Below the pieces are notes generated by a model. The model searched no databases. It saw only the letters and a program-made list of their open reading frames with translations, and was not told where the DNA came from. A stretch of DNA of 64,000 nt, taken from Sphingopyxis sp. TUF1. Lineage in GTDB: Bacteria; Pseudomonadota; Alphaproteobacteria; Sphingomonadales; Sphingomonadaceae. The translations under genes and the position numbers were made by a program. This document shows positions 12,947-22,058 of the stretch, in pieces. The stretch is taken from NCBI RefSeq assembly GCF_036687315.1, contig NZ_CP144683.1, positions 1,736,001 to 1,800,000 of the forward strand, given 5' to 3'. How positions within the stretch are numbered: position 1 is the stretch's first letter; each line of letters opens with the position of its first letter.

Positions 12947-13240
12947 TTAATCCCCGAACAGGTTGTGCACGGGATTGATGTCGGAAAAGGGCACATCGAC
13001 ATCCTTGCCCATGATCCACAGCTTCTGGCACGCGATCGCAAAGAACAACAATGCGATCGTCCAGACGATGAAGGTCTTGCGCGCGATCCAGCGACGCTCG
13101 GCCTCTTCGGCGGCAGCGCGCGCCTTATAGTCGATCCCGAGCTCGCCCTCGAACTCGGCGACCAGCTGCGCGCGGCGGGTTCGCGAAATATTGGCGATGC
13201 TCGCATCTCCCTCTGCGCGTGTCGATCGGCGTTTCGCCAT
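12947..13240 (-). CDS. Small single-pass membrane protein, function unknown
   Basis: A 97-residue protein not assigned to a named family. The first half is charged (MAKRRSTRAEGDASIANISRT) and probably helical; one hydrophobic segment, FIVWTIALLFFAIACQKLW, lies near residues 57-75, followed by a short acidic tail. The topology fits a bitopic inner-membrane protein. It is convergent with sdhA, ending 24 bases from the sdhA stop. The position where sdhB is usually found is suggestive, but there is no sequence evidence that it is part of complex II. Confidence 0.7.
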   Translation of the reverse strand: MAKRRSTRAEGDASIANISRTRRAQLVAEFEGELGIDYKARAAAEEAERRWIARKTFIVWTIALLFFAIACQKLWIMGKDVDVPFSDINPVHNLFGD

Positions 13241-13315
13241 GATCCACCCTGGTCCAGCCCGTCCTGCCGCCGGATATAGCGTCGATGCCCTGCCAATTGG
13301 TTAACCCGCATTGGG

Positions 13316-13594
13316 TCAATCCAGCGCGACGCCGATCAATTTGATCCGCGCCGATGCGCCGCGCAGCAGCGTCAGGTCGCGCACCGGTCGCCCCAGCGCG
13401 GCGGCGAGCAGGCGCAGCACCGCGTCGTTGGCGGCGCCGTCGGCCGGCGGGGCGGTGACGCGCAGATGCACGGCGCCGCCCTCGATCCGCACCGCCTCGC
13501 TGCGGGCGCCCGGCGTCACGCGCACCTCGATCCGCCCTCCGGCGGCGAGCGCGTTCAGCGCCGCGGTGAGCGCGGGATCGGGCCGGTATTTCAG
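13316..13594 (-). CDS. DUF167 (YggU-like) family protein
   Basis: Small protein of about 92 residues with the DUF167 core: RIEVRVTPGARSEAV, then LRVTAPPADGAANDAVLRLLA and the C-terminal LLRGASARIKLIGV. Function of the family is not established. No ATG is present: the frame overlaps the stop codon of the upstream oxidoreductase, and the best candidates are a CTG at 13594 (sharing bases with that stop) or an in-frame GTG close to the domain start. Translational coupling to the oxidoreductase is likely. The start is the uncertain part; the domain itself is clear. Confidence 0.78.
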   Translation of the reverse strand: MKYRPDPALTAALNALAAGGRIEVRVTPGARSEAVRIEGGAVHLRVTAPPADGAANDAVLRLLAAALGRPVRDLTLLRGASARIKLIGVALD

Positions 13595-14586
13595 ATGGTG
13601 ACGACCAGCTTGCCGACCGCGCTGCGGTCGCCAAGCTTGGCGATCGCCTTGCCGCCGTCGGCAAGGCTGTAGCTGCCGGTGACGCGCGGGCAAATCTTGC
13701 CATGCTCCCACAGCTGGAACAGCCGCGCGATATTGGCGCGGTTGCGCGCCGGCTCGCGCGCGACGAACGCGCCCCAGAACACGCCGGCGACGTCGCAGCT
13801 CTTGAGCAGCGTGAGGTTGAGCGGCAGGCGCGGGATGCCCGCGGGGAAGCCGACGACGAGGTAACGGCCCTCCCACGCGATCGAACGCAGCGCGGGTTCG
13901 GCATAATCGCCGCCAACCGCGTCATAAATGAGGTTCGCGCCGCCCGGCCCGACGGCTTCCTTGAATTTGTTCGCCAGTTCCTTCGACTGATCCTTGTCGA
14001 ACGGCTGGCGGCCATAAATCACGATCTCGTCGGCGCCCGCGTCGCGCGCGATCGCTGCCTTTTCCTCGCTCGACACGCCTGCGACGACGCGCGCTCCAAA
14101 TGCCTTGCCCAGCTCGACCGCGGCGATGCCGACCCCGCCCGACGCGCCAAGGACGAGCAGCGTGTCGCCTTCCTTGATATGCCCGCGATCGACAAGTGCG
14201 TGGATGCTGGTGCCATAGGTCATCAGCAAGGAGGCACCTTCGGCAAAGTCATGACCTGCGGGCAGGTGATAGACGTTATGCACGGAAACTGCGACCGCCT
14301 CGGCCATTCCGCCGTTGCCGCAGCCCGCAATTACCCGATCGCCAACCTTGAACTCGGTCACGCCTTCGCCGACCTCGGCGACCAGCCCTGCCACCTCCCC
14401 GCCGGGGGCAAAGGGACGGTCGGGTTTGAACTGATATTTATCCTCGATGATCAGCGTGTCGGGAAAATTGACCGCGCAGGCCTTTACATCGATCACGATC
14501 TGCCCCTTGCCTGCGCTTGGGCGCGGCAGCTCGCCAAGAACTAGCGTTTCGGGGCCGCCGGTTGCGGTCGACAAGAGCGCCTTCAT
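13591..14586 (-). CDS. NADPH:quinone oxidoreductase family protein (zinc-independent MDR)
   Basis: Medium-chain dehydrogenase/reductase of the quinone oxidoreductase group, 331 residues. It shows the N-terminal GroES-like domain (DVKACAVNFPDTLI, PGGEVAGLVAEVG), then a Rossmann NADPH site LVLGASGGVGIAAVELGK near residues 143-160. The cysteine-histidine zinc ligands of alcohol dehydrogenases are not apparent. The ATG at 14586 has AGGAG 6 bases upstream and is preferred over a GTG one codon earlier. Downstream DUF167 overlaps its stop codon. Substrate unknown; quinones or enones are typical of the family. Confidence 0.9.
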   Translation of the reverse strand: MKALLSTATGGPETLVLGELPRPSAGKGQIVIDVKACAVNFPDTLIIEDKYQFKPDRPFAPGGEVAGLVAEVGEGVTEFKVGDRVIAGCGNGGMAEAVAVSVHNVYHLPAGHDFAEGASLLMTYGTSIHALVDRGHIKEGDTLLVLGASGGVGIAAVELGKAFGARVVAGVSSEEKAAIARDAGADEIVIYGRQPFDKDQSKELANKFKEAVGPGGANLIYDAVGGDYAEPALRSIAWEGRYLVVGFPAGIPRLPLNLTLLKSCDVAGVFWGAFVAREPARNRANIARLFQLWEHGKICPRVTGSYSLADGGKAIAKLGDRSAVGKLVVTI

Positions 14587-14612
14587 CACCTTCTCCTCTT
14601 CTTCGTTGTGGC

Positions 14613-14692
14613 GGCACCGTCCCTCTCCCCCACCCGGCCTCCCAACAGCCTATCCTGACATGGGAGGCCGGGCGGGGGATCGGGCCGGTGCC
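14613..14692. repeat. Large imperfect palindrome between leuD and the oxidoreductase
   Basis: Outer arms GGCACCG and CGGTGCC and inner arms CCCGGCCTCCCA and TGGGAGGCCGGG bracket a 16-base centre. It fills most of the gap between leuD and the oxidoreductase gene and could fold in either strand. No U-tract follows on the minus strand, so termination is possible but not shown. Confidence 0.75.
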
Positions 14693-14698
14693 TTTATC

Positions 14699-15289
14699 TC
14701 ACGCCGCCGGACGCATCCACGGACGCTCGGCGTCGAGCCTGTCTTCATAGGCACCGATCGCCGCATCGCTCTTTTCGGTCAGCGAAATCTCGTCGAGCCC
14801 TTCGAGCAGGCACATCTTGCGGAACGGGTCGATTTCAAAGGTGAAGCGGTCCTGAAATGGCGTCGTCACCGTCTGATGCTCCAGGTCGATCGAAACCGGA
14901 TCGGTTGCCGCGACTTCGATCAGCCGGTCGATCGCCGCTTGCGGCAAGACGACGGGCAAGATGCCGTTCTTCACCGCATTGCCTGAAAAAATGTCCGAAT
15001 AGCTGGGCGCAATCACGACGCGGATGCCCAGATCGCCCAGCGCCCATGCCGCATGTTCGCGGCTCGATCCGCATCCGAAATTGTCGCCCGCGATCAGGAT
15101 CGGTGCGCCTTTATATTCGGGCCGGTCGAACAGATTGTCGGGATCGGTGCGCAGGCTTTCGAACGCACCGCGTCCCATCCCCTCGCGCGTCGTGGTTTTC
15201 AGCCAGTGCGCGGGGATGATGACGTCGGTATCGACATTTTTCAGGCCCAGCGGAATCGCGCGGCCCTCGACCTGATTGAGCGGCGTCAT
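14699..15289 (-). CDS. leuD: 3-isopropylmalate dehydratase small subunit
   Basis: Small subunit of isopropylmalate isomerase, which with LeuC interconverts 2- and 3-isopropylmalate in leucine synthesis. The 196-residue product has [14 protein letters not shown], the swivel-domain motif [16 protein letters not shown] and [13 protein letters not shown]. The length is normal. Its start is one base from the stop of the MBL-fold gene that separates it from leuC, so the three genes form one tight minus-strand operon. Confidence 0.97.
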   Translation of the reverse strand: MTPLNQVEGRAIPLGLKNVDTDVIIPAHWLKTTTREGMGRGAFESLRTDPDNLFDRPEYKGAPILIAGDNFGCGSSREHAAWALGDLGIRVVIAPSYSDIFSGNAVKNGILPVVLPQAAIDRLIEVAATDPVSIDLEHQTVTTPFQDRFTFEIDPFRKMCLLEGLDEISLTEKSDAAIGAYEDRLDAERPWMRPAA

Positions 15290-15290
15290 G

Positions 15291-16139
15291 TCATTCGGCC
15301 GCCTTGGGAAAGGGCGGCAGCTTGGCGATGTCGCGCGACTCGTGCTGGATGATGACCGTCGCGCCGAGATTTTTTGCCAGCGCCTTGAACCGGTCGAACG
15401 AGGCGAGCGTCTGCGCGCGGTCGGTATTGAACTCCGGGACGCCGTTGCTGTCGTAATTTTCCTGAAAATGCGCCTGATCGCCGCTGAGCAGGACCGGCCC
15501 CATGCCCGCGAGCCGCACGAGCAGCGTGTGGTGCCCCGGCGTATGCCCCGGCATGTCGAGCATCACGACGCGGCCGTCGCCGAAAATATCCTTGTCGCGC
15601 GCCACGGGTTCGACCGTGCCGCCGCCGCTTATCCAGCGGGCGAAGGGCTTCGGATTGATATAGCTTGGCGGTTCGCTTTGCGACACGAGATCCCAGTCAC
15701 CTTTGCCGATATGAAGTTTCGCGGCCGGGAAATCGGCCAGCTGGCCGATATGGTCGAAATGCAAGTGGCTGATGCCGACGACGTCGATGTCCTCGGGCTT
15801 GATGCCCAGCTCGGCGAGCTGCTCGACCACGCTTTTGCGCACCGTTGCCGACATGTCGCCGTCCGCTTTGAACGCTGCGCCCTTCAGCGCACCCGGCAGG
15901 CCGGCATCCCACAGCATCAACTGGTCGCCGTGGCGGATCAGGTAGCAGCCGACGGTCAAATCGCGGCTTTGCCCCGGATAGGCCTGCGTATCAGAAAAGG
16001 CGTTGAGCCGGTTGACGCGCACCGACCCGCAATCGAGCCGGGTGAGGTTGAGCTTCGCATCGGTGGGCTTGTCCTGCGCAAGCGCAGGTGCGGCCAACAC
16101 CAGCGCCGCCGCGATCGATGCCATAGCTTTCCGGATCAT
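15291..16139 (-). CDS. Secreted metallo-beta-lactamase-fold hydrolase, N-acyl homoserine lactonase-like
   Basis: Metallo-hydrolase of 282 residues with a signal peptide ([22 protein letters not shown]), so probably periplasmic. The metal site HxHxDH is seen as [10 protein letters not shown]. Further ligands are likely in PGHTPGHHT and in LLSGDQAHF, and a late His occurs in IIQHES. The closest recognisable group is the AHL-lactonase-like branch of the MBL fold, but quorum-quenching activity cannot be inferred from this alone. It is encoded between leuC and leuD with near-zero spacing, an odd position for a secreted enzyme. CAGGAG precedes the start. Confidence 0.87.
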   Translation of the reverse strand: MIRKAMASIAAALVLAAPALAQDKPTDAKLNLTRLDCGSVRVNRLNAFSDTQAYPGQSRDLTVGCYLIRHGDQLMLWDAGLPGALKGAAFKADGDMSATVRKSVVEQLAELGIKPEDIDVVGISHLHFDHIGQLADFPAAKLHIGKGDWDLVSQSEPPSYINPKPFARWISGGGTVEPVARDKDIFGDGRVVMLDMPGHTPGHHTLLVRLAGMGPVLLSGDQAHFQENYDSNGVPEFNTDRAQTLASFDRFKALAKNLGATVIIQHESRDIAKLPPFPKAAE

Positions 16140-16161
16140 GCCATTTTGCTCCTGTTGTTGT

Positions 16162-17592
16162 TTAATCGATCAATTCCCGGACGTCGGTCAGCTTGCCGGT
16201 CACCGCCGCCGCCGCCGCCATTGCGGGGCTGACAAGGTGGGTGCGCGCGCCCGGACCCTGGCGGCCGACGAAATTACGGTTGCTCGTCGATGCGCAGCGC
16301 TCGCCCGCGGGCACCTTGTCGGGGTTCATCGCCAGGCACGCCGAACAGCCCGGCTCGCGCCATTCGAGGCCTGCGTCGATGAAGATGCGATCGAGCCCCT
16401 CGGCCTCGGCCTGCGCTTTCACCAGCCCCGACCCGGGGACGACGATCGCCCATTTGACGTTCGGCGCCTTCGTGCGGCCCTTCAGCACCGCCGCTGCGGC
16501 GCGCATATCCTCGATCCGGCTGTTGGTGCAGCTGCCGATGAAGATATTTTCGACCGGCACATCCTGCATCCGCGTCCCGGGTTCCAGCCCCATATAGGCC
16601 AGGCTCTTGGCGGCGGCGGCCTGTTTCGATGGGTCGGCGAAGCTTGCGGGGTCGGGCACCGTACCGGTGATCGGCACGACATCCTCGGGACTGGTGCCCC
16701 AGGTCACGCTCGGCGCGATGTCGGCGGCGTCGATCACGACTGTCTTGTCGTACACCGCGCCCGGATCGGTGGCGAGGCTCCGCCAATATTCGACCGCGGC
16801 GTCCCAGTCGGCGCCCTTCGGCGCATAGGGGCGGCCTTTCAGATAGGCGAAGGTCGTCTCGTCGGGCGCGATCAGCCCGGCGCGCGCACCGCCCTCGATC
16901 GCCATATTGCTGATCGTCAGCCGTCCCTCGATGCTGAGCGCGCGGATCGCGCTGCCGGTGTATTCGATGACATGGCCGGTGCCGCCCGCGGCGCCGATGA
17001 CGCCGGTGATGTGGAGGATGATGTCCTTCGCGCTGACGCCGGGGCCGACGTCGCCCTCGACGCGCACTTCCATCGTCTTTGCGGGCTGGAGCAGCAGCGT
17101 CTGCGTCGCGAGCACATGCTCGACCTCACTCGTCCCGATGCCGAAGGCGAGCGCACCGATGCCGCCGTGGCACGCCGTGTGGCTGTCGCCGCAGACGATC
17201 GTCGCGCCGGGCAGCGAGAACCCCTGTTCGGGGCCGACGACATGCACGATGCCCTGTTCGGGTGCGACCGCGTCGATGTAGCGAATACCGAACTCGGGGG
17301 CATTTTTTTCGAGTGCCGCCAATTGCGCCGCGCTTTCGGGGTCGATGATGGGCAGCCGGTTGCCCGCCGCATCCTTGCGCGGCGTCGTCGGCACATTATG
17401 GTCGGGCACCGCCAGCGTCAGGTCGGGGCGGCGCACCGTGCGGCCACTCGCGCGAAGCCCGGCGAACGCCTGCGGGCTGGTGACTTCGTGGACAAGGTGG
17501 CGGTCGATGAAGATCAGGCAGGTGCCGTCGGCACGCCGTTCGACGATGTGCGCGTCCCAAATTTTTTCGTAAAGCGTGCGGGGCCGAGTCAT
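16162..17592 (-). CDS. leuC: 3-isopropylmalate dehydratase large subunit
   Basis: Aconitase-family large subunit carrying the [4Fe-4S] cluster of isopropylmalate isomerase. The 476-residue product begins [17 protein letters not shown] and has [19 protein letters not shown], the first cluster Cys in [13 protein letters not shown] and the pair in [10 protein letters not shown]. Length and motif order are those of LeuC. It is the first gene of leuC-MBL-leuD on the minus strand. Confidence 0.97.
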   Translation of the reverse strand: MTRPRTLYEKIWDAHIVERRADGTCLIFIDRHLVHEVTSPQAFAGLRASGRTVRRPDLTLAVPDHNVPTTPRKDAAGNRLPIIDPESAAQLAALEKNAPEFGIRYIDAVAPEQGIVHVVGPEQGFSLPGATIVCGDSHTACHGGIGALAFGIGTSEVEHVLATQTLLLQPAKTMEVRVEGDVGPGVSAKDIILHITGVIGAAGGTGHVIEYTGSAIRALSIEGRLTISNMAIEGGARAGLIAPDETTFAYLKGRPYAPKGADWDAAVEYWRSLATDPGAVYDKTVVIDAADIAPSVTWGTSPEDVVPITGTVPDPASFADPSKQAAAAKSLAYMGLEPGTRMQDVPVENIFIGSCTNSRIEDMRAAAAVLKGRTKAPNVKWAIVVPGSGLVKAQAEAEGLDRIFIDAGLEWREPGCSACLAMNPDKVPAGERCASTSNRNFVGRQGPGARTHLVSPAMAAAAAVTGKLTDVRELID

Positions 17593-17690
17593 GCGGGTTC
17601 ACTTACGCGGCCTGCCTAACTTTGCAAGCGAGTGGCGAACGAAAACGCAATTTTCGGTCGTTGCGGCAATGATCGAGAGCCCTTTTTCCC

Positions 17691-17766
17691 GTCATCCCGG
17701 CGAAGGCCGGGATCTGACCCTATCGATATGACGCACCGGCGGGATTCCGGCCTTCGCCGGGATGAC
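17691..17766. repeat. Two-hairpin palindromic element upstream of crtZ
   Basis: Two 23-base arms in inverted orientation (one mismatch) start GTCATCCCGGCGAAGG and end CCTTCGCCGGGATGAC. Each arm is itself a small hairpin, CCCGGC-GAAG-GCCGGG. The layout matches the GC-rich elements at 18330, 24643 and 60190, although the sequence differs. It lies between leuC and crtZ, which diverge. Confidence 0.85.
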
Positions 17767-17809
17767 GAGGATAGGTGCATTGGGCGCTGAACACGCCTAT
17801 AATAAATCC

Positions 17810-18328
17810 ATGTCGCTCCCCGCCATCCTCGCTGTCGTCCTTGCCACCGTTATCGCGATGGAATTTGTCGCCTGGGCGTCTCACAAATATATCATGCACG
17901 GCTTCGGCTGGGCGTGGCACCGCGACCATCACGAACCGCACGACCAGGCGCTGGAAAAGAACGACCTGTTCGCGCTGTTCGGCGCGGCGATGAGTATTTC
18001 GGCCTTCGCGGTCGGCAGCCCGATCATCATGGGCGCCGCGGCATGGGAGCCGGGTACGTGGATCGGGCTCGGCATCCTCCTCTACGGCATCATCTATACG
18101 CTCGTGCACGACGGGCTCGTCCACCAGCGCTATTTCCGCTGGGTGCCGCGGCGCGGCTATGCCAAGCGGCTCGTGCAGGCGCACAAGCTTCACCATGCGA
18201 CGATCGGCAAGGAGGGCGGGGTGAGCTTCGGTTTCGTCTTTGCGCGCGATCCGGCGAAGCTGAAGGCCGAACTGAAGGCGCAGCGCGAGGCGGGGATCGC
18301 GGTGGTACGCGAGGCTTTGACGGATTAG
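17810..18328 (+). CDS. crtZ: Beta-carotene 3-hydroxylase (CrtZ type)
   Basis: Membrane di-iron hydroxylase that adds 3- and 3'-hydroxyl groups to beta-ionone rings, making zeaxanthin-type xanthophylls. The 172-residue product has the fatty-acid-hydroxylase histidine clusters: HKYIMH, HRDHHE, HDGLVHQR and HKLHH. Hydrophobic helices flank them. The start at 17810 gives MSLPAILAVVLATVIAM; a longer open frame upstream runs through the palindromic element. No other carotenoid gene is next to it, so the rest of the pathway is elsewhere. Confidence 0.93.
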   Translation: MSLPAILAVVLATVIAMEFVAWASHKYIMHGFGWAWHRDHHEPHDQALEKNDLFALFGAAMSISAFAVGSPIIMGAAAWEPGTWIGLGILLYGIIYTLVHDGLVHQRYFRWVPRRGYAKRLVQAHKLHHATIGKEGGVSFGFVFARDPAKLKAELKAQREAGIAVVREALTD

Positions 18329-18329
18329 T

Positions 18330-18406
18330 CGTCGCCCCCGCGAAGGCGGGGGCCGCTATCGGCGTAGCACGGATTCCCAGCGGCCCCCGCCTTCGCGGGG
18401 GCGACG
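18330..18406. repeat. GC-rich two-hairpin palindromic element, copy 1
   Basis: Perfect 28-base inverted arms: the left begins CGTCGCCCCCGCGAAGG and the right ends CCTTCGCGGGGGCGACG. Each arm is a hairpin GCCCCCGC-GAAG-GCGGGGGC. The 21-base spacer contains ATCGGCGTAGC. It lies between the convergent crtZ and GST genes and may terminate both. Copies occur at 24643 and 60190. Confidence 0.93.
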
Positions 18407-18411
18407 TATGT

Positions 18412-19092
18412 TCAAGCCGCCCGATAATCCGCCGTAATTACTCCGGCCGCCGCCAACTCAGCCTCATGGCCTTCCTCGCGCCACCCTTCGGCGAGCGCCT
18501 GCCGCTCCCATTCCAGCATCGCCGGATGCGCCAACATATGATCGACCCACGCCTGCCCGGCGCCGACGTCGAGGCCATAGGTGCGGATGCGGAACGCGAC
18601 GGGGGCGAAAAAGGCGTCGACCGCGGAGAAATTTGCGCCCGCGAGCCACGGGCCGCCAAAGCGCGCCAGTCCCTCCTCGAACAATTCGCGGAGGCGTGCG
18701 ACGTTGGCTTTAAGGGCGTCCGACATCGGCTTCGGCGTCACGCGCACCCCGATGTTCATCGTGCAATCGTTGCGCAGCGCGGCAAAGCCGCCGTGCATCT
18801 CGCACGCGGCGCAGACCGCCCAGGCGCGCGCGTCGGGATCGGTCGGCCATACTCCGTCGTGCCGGTCGGCAAGGTAAAGCGCGATGCCCAGCGAATCGTG
18901 GATCGTCCGGCCCTCGTGCAGCAGCACGGGCACTTGCCCGGTCGGCGAAAAGGCGCGGAACTCCTCGTAATTGCTCGGCTTGGTAAAGGGCTCGATGCGG
19001 TCCCGAAACGCGATGTCCAGTCCCTTCATCAATATCCACGGGCGCAGCGACCAGCTCGAATAATTGCGGTTGGCGGTGATCAGCTCGTACAT
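18412..19092 (-). CDS. Glutathione S-transferase family protein
   Basis: Cytosolic GST-fold protein of 226 residues. The thioredoxin-like domain begins MYELITANRNYSSWSLRPWIL, with the cis-Pro loop FSPTGQVPVLLHEG and DSLGIALYLAD, followed by an all-helical C-terminal domain (GPWLAGANFSAVDAFFAPV). The Ser-rich N-terminal motif resembles zeta/maleylacetoacetate isomerase-like or YfcF-type members; the substrate is not known. Its 5' end overlaps the end of the epimerase gene by 13 bases, indicating co-transcription. Confidence 0.88.
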   Translation of the reverse strand: MYELITANRNYSSWSLRPWILMKGLDIAFRDRIEPFTKPSNYEEFRAFSPTGQVPVLLHEGRTIHDSLGIALYLADRHDGVWPTDPDARAWAVCAACEMHGGFAALRNDCTMNIGVRVTPKPMSDALKANVARLRELFEEGLARFGGPWLAGANFSAVDAFFAPVAFRIRTYGLDVGAGQAWVDHMLAHPAMLEWERQALAEGWREEGHEAELAAAGVITADYRAA

Positions 19093-20057
19093 GCTTCGCG
19101 CTCCTGGGCCAGGATGGGGGAGGTGTAATCGGGGTCGTGCGCAAAGGGCATCGGCGCGCCGTCGCGCAGTGCCGCGAGCACGCTGCCGAAGTCGCTCTTT
19201 GCCCGCCAGCCGAAGCGGCGCTCGGCGCGCGACGGGTCGTATACGCGGCCGATCGTCTCGGGCAGCACCCAGCCCGCGGCGGCATAAAGCTCGGCGGCAT
19301 CGGGATAGTGGCGCGCGATCACAGCGCGGGCGTCGCGCGCCAATTCCTCGGCATCGCCGCGCACAAAGGGCGGCGGCGCGGACAGGATGAAGGTATCGCA
19401 GCCGATCGCGGGCGCCGCCTCCAGCGCGGCGAGATGCGCCGCGGCGGCATCCTCGACCGTCAGGCGGCGGTGGAGCAATTCATTCGCTTTCAGGTTCGGT
19501 CCGCTCGGCACGACGTGCGTATCGTCGTCCTCGGGAAAGAAGCGCCCCGTGCGCAGGATCTCCACGTTGATGCCATGCTCGCGGTGGGCCAGCTTCACCA
19601 CCTGCTCGGCGGCAAGCTTGGTGATGCCATAGATATTGCGCGGTTCCAGGGGCGCGAAATCCTCGTCCATCCACCATGCGCCGCGCTCGCCCGCGCCCGC
19701 GCGGACATCGGCGCGCACCATCAGCGAGGTGGTCGAGGTGAACAGGAAACGGTCGTTCCCCGCGGCAACCGCGGCTTCGATCAGGTTGAGTGTGCCGGTC
19801 ACGTTGACGTCGATGAAGGCTTGCCGCGGATAGCGCACGATGTCGGGCTTGTGCAGCGCGCCGCCATGGATGATGGCGTCGGTCCCATGCTCGCCCATCG
19901 TCCGCTCGATCAGCGCGCGGTCGGCGACGGTGCCGACGACGTCGGTATGCACGCCGGGGACGACGTCTAGTCCGGTCACCCGATGGCCGTTTTCGGCCAG
20001 CAGGGGGGCCAGATAACGACCTAGCCAGCCCGACGATCCGGTCAGCAAAACGCGCAT
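19080..20057 (-). CDS. NAD-dependent epimerase/dehydratase (extended SDR)
   Basis: Extended short-chain dehydrogenase of 325 residues with the NAD(P) motif LTGSSGWLGRYLAP at the N-terminus and the catalytic YGITK. A serine-rich strand FTSTTSL supplies the third catalytic residue. The late sequence VLPETIGRVYDPSRAERRFGW fits sugar-nucleotide epimerases or related reductases. The exact substrate is unknown. It overlaps the GST gene and follows the serine hydrolase gene by 79 bases on the same strand. Confidence 0.86.
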   Translation of the reverse strand: MRVLLTGSSGWLGRYLAPLLAENGHRVTGLDVVPGVHTDVVGTVADRALIERTMGEHGTDAIIHGGALHKPDIVRYPRQAFIDVNVTGTLNLIEAAVAAGNDRFLFTSTTSLMVRADVRAGAGERGAWWMDEDFAPLEPRNIYGITKLAAEQVVKLAHREHGINVEILRTGRFFPEDDDTHVVPSGPNLKANELLHRRLTVEDAAAAHLAALEAAPAIGCDTFILSAPPPFVRGDAEELARDARAVIARHYPDAAELYAAAGWVLPETIGRVYDPSRAERRFGWRAKSDFGSVLAALRDGAPMPFAHDPDYTSPILAQEREACTS

Positions 20058-20136
20058 ATTGGATTCTCCTCCGGCCGGGCGGACGCCTGATACTTAGGGG
20101 ACGGATCGAGCGGCAAGTGCCCTTGTTTTGCCGGTG

Positions 20137-21432
20137 TCACCGTGCTCGCTCCGGCCCCGCTGCGTTGCCCCTCGCTGGCGGCAGCTCGCCAAGGTCGAGC
20201 CACTGCGTATCGGTGCGCCCGTGATAGCTGTCGATCGCCGCGAACGGGATGCGGAAAGGAAAGCCCCAGTCGCTGTTCCACAGCGCGACGACGCCCGTCC
20301 GCGTCGCGGGTTCGAAGATCATCGTCGCGCGATACCCCGACACCGCGCCCGAATGGCCGGCAAGTCGGCGCCCGTCATAGGTGAAGTTGCGCCAGCCGAG
20401 CGCGTAGGATGCGTCGCTGTTCGCTTGCCGCAATTTGCTGCCATAAAGGCTTTGGGTGCGGACGCGCGGATGATGCGCGAGCTGCAACACGGCCGCGGGC
20501 AAAACATCGGGGCGCGTGCCCATCATCGCCTGCATCCATTTGGCGAAATCGACGATGTCGCTCTCCACCCCCGCCGCGGCCGGAACGCGCCAATAGGCTT
20601 CGCTGAGCGGGCGGACCTGCGCGCCGCGGTGCGGCCGCGCCCAATCCTTCGCGCTCGTCAGATGCGCCATTCCGTAACCCGCGCTCGCCATCCCCAGCGG
20701 CCGGAAGAAGCGATCCTCCACTGCATTGGCGAACGGCTCGTTCGCGGCCCGCGCCAATATCTCGCTCGCCACGTCGAAGGCGATGTTCTGATAGGTATGG
20801 CAGGTACCGGGCTCGCACTGCAGCGGCGCCAGCGCCAGGCTCGCGCGCAGCACGCGCGGACTCCGCCCCTCTTCCAGCTTCTCGTCATAGGCGTGCTTGG
20901 TAAGGCCGGTGCGCTGGGCGAGCACATCCTCCAGCGTCACCCGCTCCTCGGCACCCCCGGGCAGCCGCAGCGAGGTTCCCCACCGTGCGACCGGCGAATC
21001 AAGGTCGAGGGCGCCGCCGTTCGCCAGCGCGGCGGCCAGCGTGCCGGCCGCGGTCTTCGAAACCGAGGCCCAACGGAACAATGTTTGCAGGGTAACCGGC
21101 GCGCCCGTGTCCTTGTCGGCGACGCCATAGGTGCGGACGAAGCGCAATTCGCCGTCCTCGACGACCGCGACCGCCAGCCCCGCCATTTCGGGCCGCGCCG
21201 CCATCGCAGCGAGCTGCTGGTCGAATGCGCGATAGTCGATTCGTCCGCGCCATTCGCCGGGCGTATCGGGCAGGTTTTCGGCCGGTTTGAACGGAATTTC
21301 CACGCTCGCGAGCGAGCGGCCCCCGCCTCCGAGAGCATGGACCCCGAACCAGCCGGCAAGTCCCAGTGCGATACCCGCGACAAGGCAGGCCAGGACCCGC
21401 TTTATCGACCTTTTATTGGATGGCGACCTCAT
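20137..21432 (-). CDS. Serine hydrolase, beta-lactamase / penicillin-binding-protein-like family
   Basis: Class C beta-lactamase-fold serine hydrolase of 431 residues. It has an uncleaved-looking N-terminal membrane anchor ([19 protein letters not shown]), the active-site SVSK tetrad near residue 118, the YQN triad (YxN) and a C-terminal HSGAVSG motif in place of KTG. This combination is typical of esterase or D-aminopeptidase-like members rather than true beta-lactamases. It probably acts in the periplasm tethered to the inner membrane. The start overlaps the 3' end of the CoA-transferase B gene by 20 bases. Confidence 0.87.
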   Translation of the reverse strand: MRSPSNKRSIKRVLACLVAGIALGLAGWFGVHALGGGGRSLASVEIPFKPAENLPDTPGEWRGRIDYRAFDQQLAAMAARPEMAGLAVAVVEDGELRFVRTYGVADKDTGAPVTLQTLFRWASVSKTAAGTLAAALANGGALDLDSPVARWGTSLRLPGGAEERVTLEDVLAQRTGLTKHAYDEKLEEGRSPRVLRASLALAPLQCEPGTCHTYQNIAFDVASEILARAANEPFANAVEDRFFRPLGMASAGYGMAHLTSAKDWARPHRGAQVRPLSEAYWRVPAAAGVESDIVDFAKWMQAMMGTRPDVLPAAVLQLAHHPRVRTQSLYGSKLRQANSDASYALGWRNFTYDGRRLAGHSGAVSGYRATMIFEPATRTGVVALWNSDWGFPFRIPFAAIDSYHGRTDTQWLDLGELPPARGNAAGPERAR

Positions 21433-22057
21433 AATTGGCCGTCGTCTTAGCGGCGACTTCCTCCGCCGTCACCCCCGGTGCAAGCTCGATCAGCTTGAAC
21501 GGGCTGTCATGATCGTCGCGCCGGAACACCGCCAGGTCGGTAATGATCATGTCGACGACATTCTTGCCGGTCAGCGGCAGCGTGCATTCGGGAATGAACT
21601 TCGGGCCGCCGTCCTTGGCATTATGCTCCATCACGACGATGATCTTCTTGACCCCCGCGACCAGATCCATCGCGCCGCCCATGCCCTTGATCATCTTGCC
21701 GGGGATCATCCAGTTGGCGATATCGCCATTTTCGGCGACCTCCATCGCGCCCAGCACAGTGAGGTCGATATGCCCGCCGCGGATCATCGCAAAACTGTCG
21801 GCCGAAGAGAAATAGGCCGATTGCGGCAGCTCGCTGATCGTCTGTTTGCCTGCGTTGATCAGGTCGGGGTCTTCTTCGCCCTCCAGCGGGAAGGGTCCAA
21901 TGCCGAGCATCCCGTTCTCGCTTTGCAGCGTCACCGTCATCCCCGCAGGGATGTGGTTCGCCACCAGCGTCGGGATGCCGATGCCGAGGTTGACGTAATA
22001 GCCGTCCTGCAGTTCCTTTGCGGCGCGCGCCGCCATATCGTCGCGGGTCCAGGGCAT
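21413..22057 (-). CDS. scoB: 3-oxoacid CoA-transferase subunit B
   Basis: Beta subunit of the family I CoA-transferase that activates acetoacetate or similar 3-oxoacids using succinyl-CoA. The 214-residue product has the N-terminal [18 protein letters not shown], the catalytic-Glu loop [10 protein letters not shown], and [20 protein letters not shown]. The start at 22057 ([16 protein letters not shown]) is preferred to a longer frame that would run through the phosphatase gene. Unusually, it is separated from subunit A by the acid phosphatase gene. Confidence 0.94.
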   Translation of the reverse strand: MPWTRDDMAARAAKELQDGYYVNLGIGIPTLVANHIPAGMTVTLQSENGMLGIGPFPLEGEEDPDLINAGKQTISELPQSAYFSSADSFAMIRGGHIDLTVLGAMEVAENGDIANWMIPGKMIKGMGGAMDLVAGVKKIIVVMEHNAKDGGPKFIPECTLPLTGKNVVDMIITDLAVFRRDDHDSPFKLIELAPGVTAEEVAAKTTANYEVAIQ

Positions 22058-22058
22058 A

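Noticed and set aside
12947-13240. A diverged SdhB or SdhE in the gap after sdhA
   Set aside because: The product is 97 residues with one membrane helix and no iron-sulphur cysteines or SdhE RGxxE motif.
16003-17619. 538-codon plus-strand frame antisense to leuC
   Set aside because: No family similarity; leuC on the other strand is complete with all cluster cysteines.
20137-21432. True class C beta-lactamase (antibiotic resistance)
   Set aside because: The SxxK and YxN motifs are present, but the KTG triad is replaced by HSG and the protein is membrane-anchored; it fits the esterase/peptidase-like branch.
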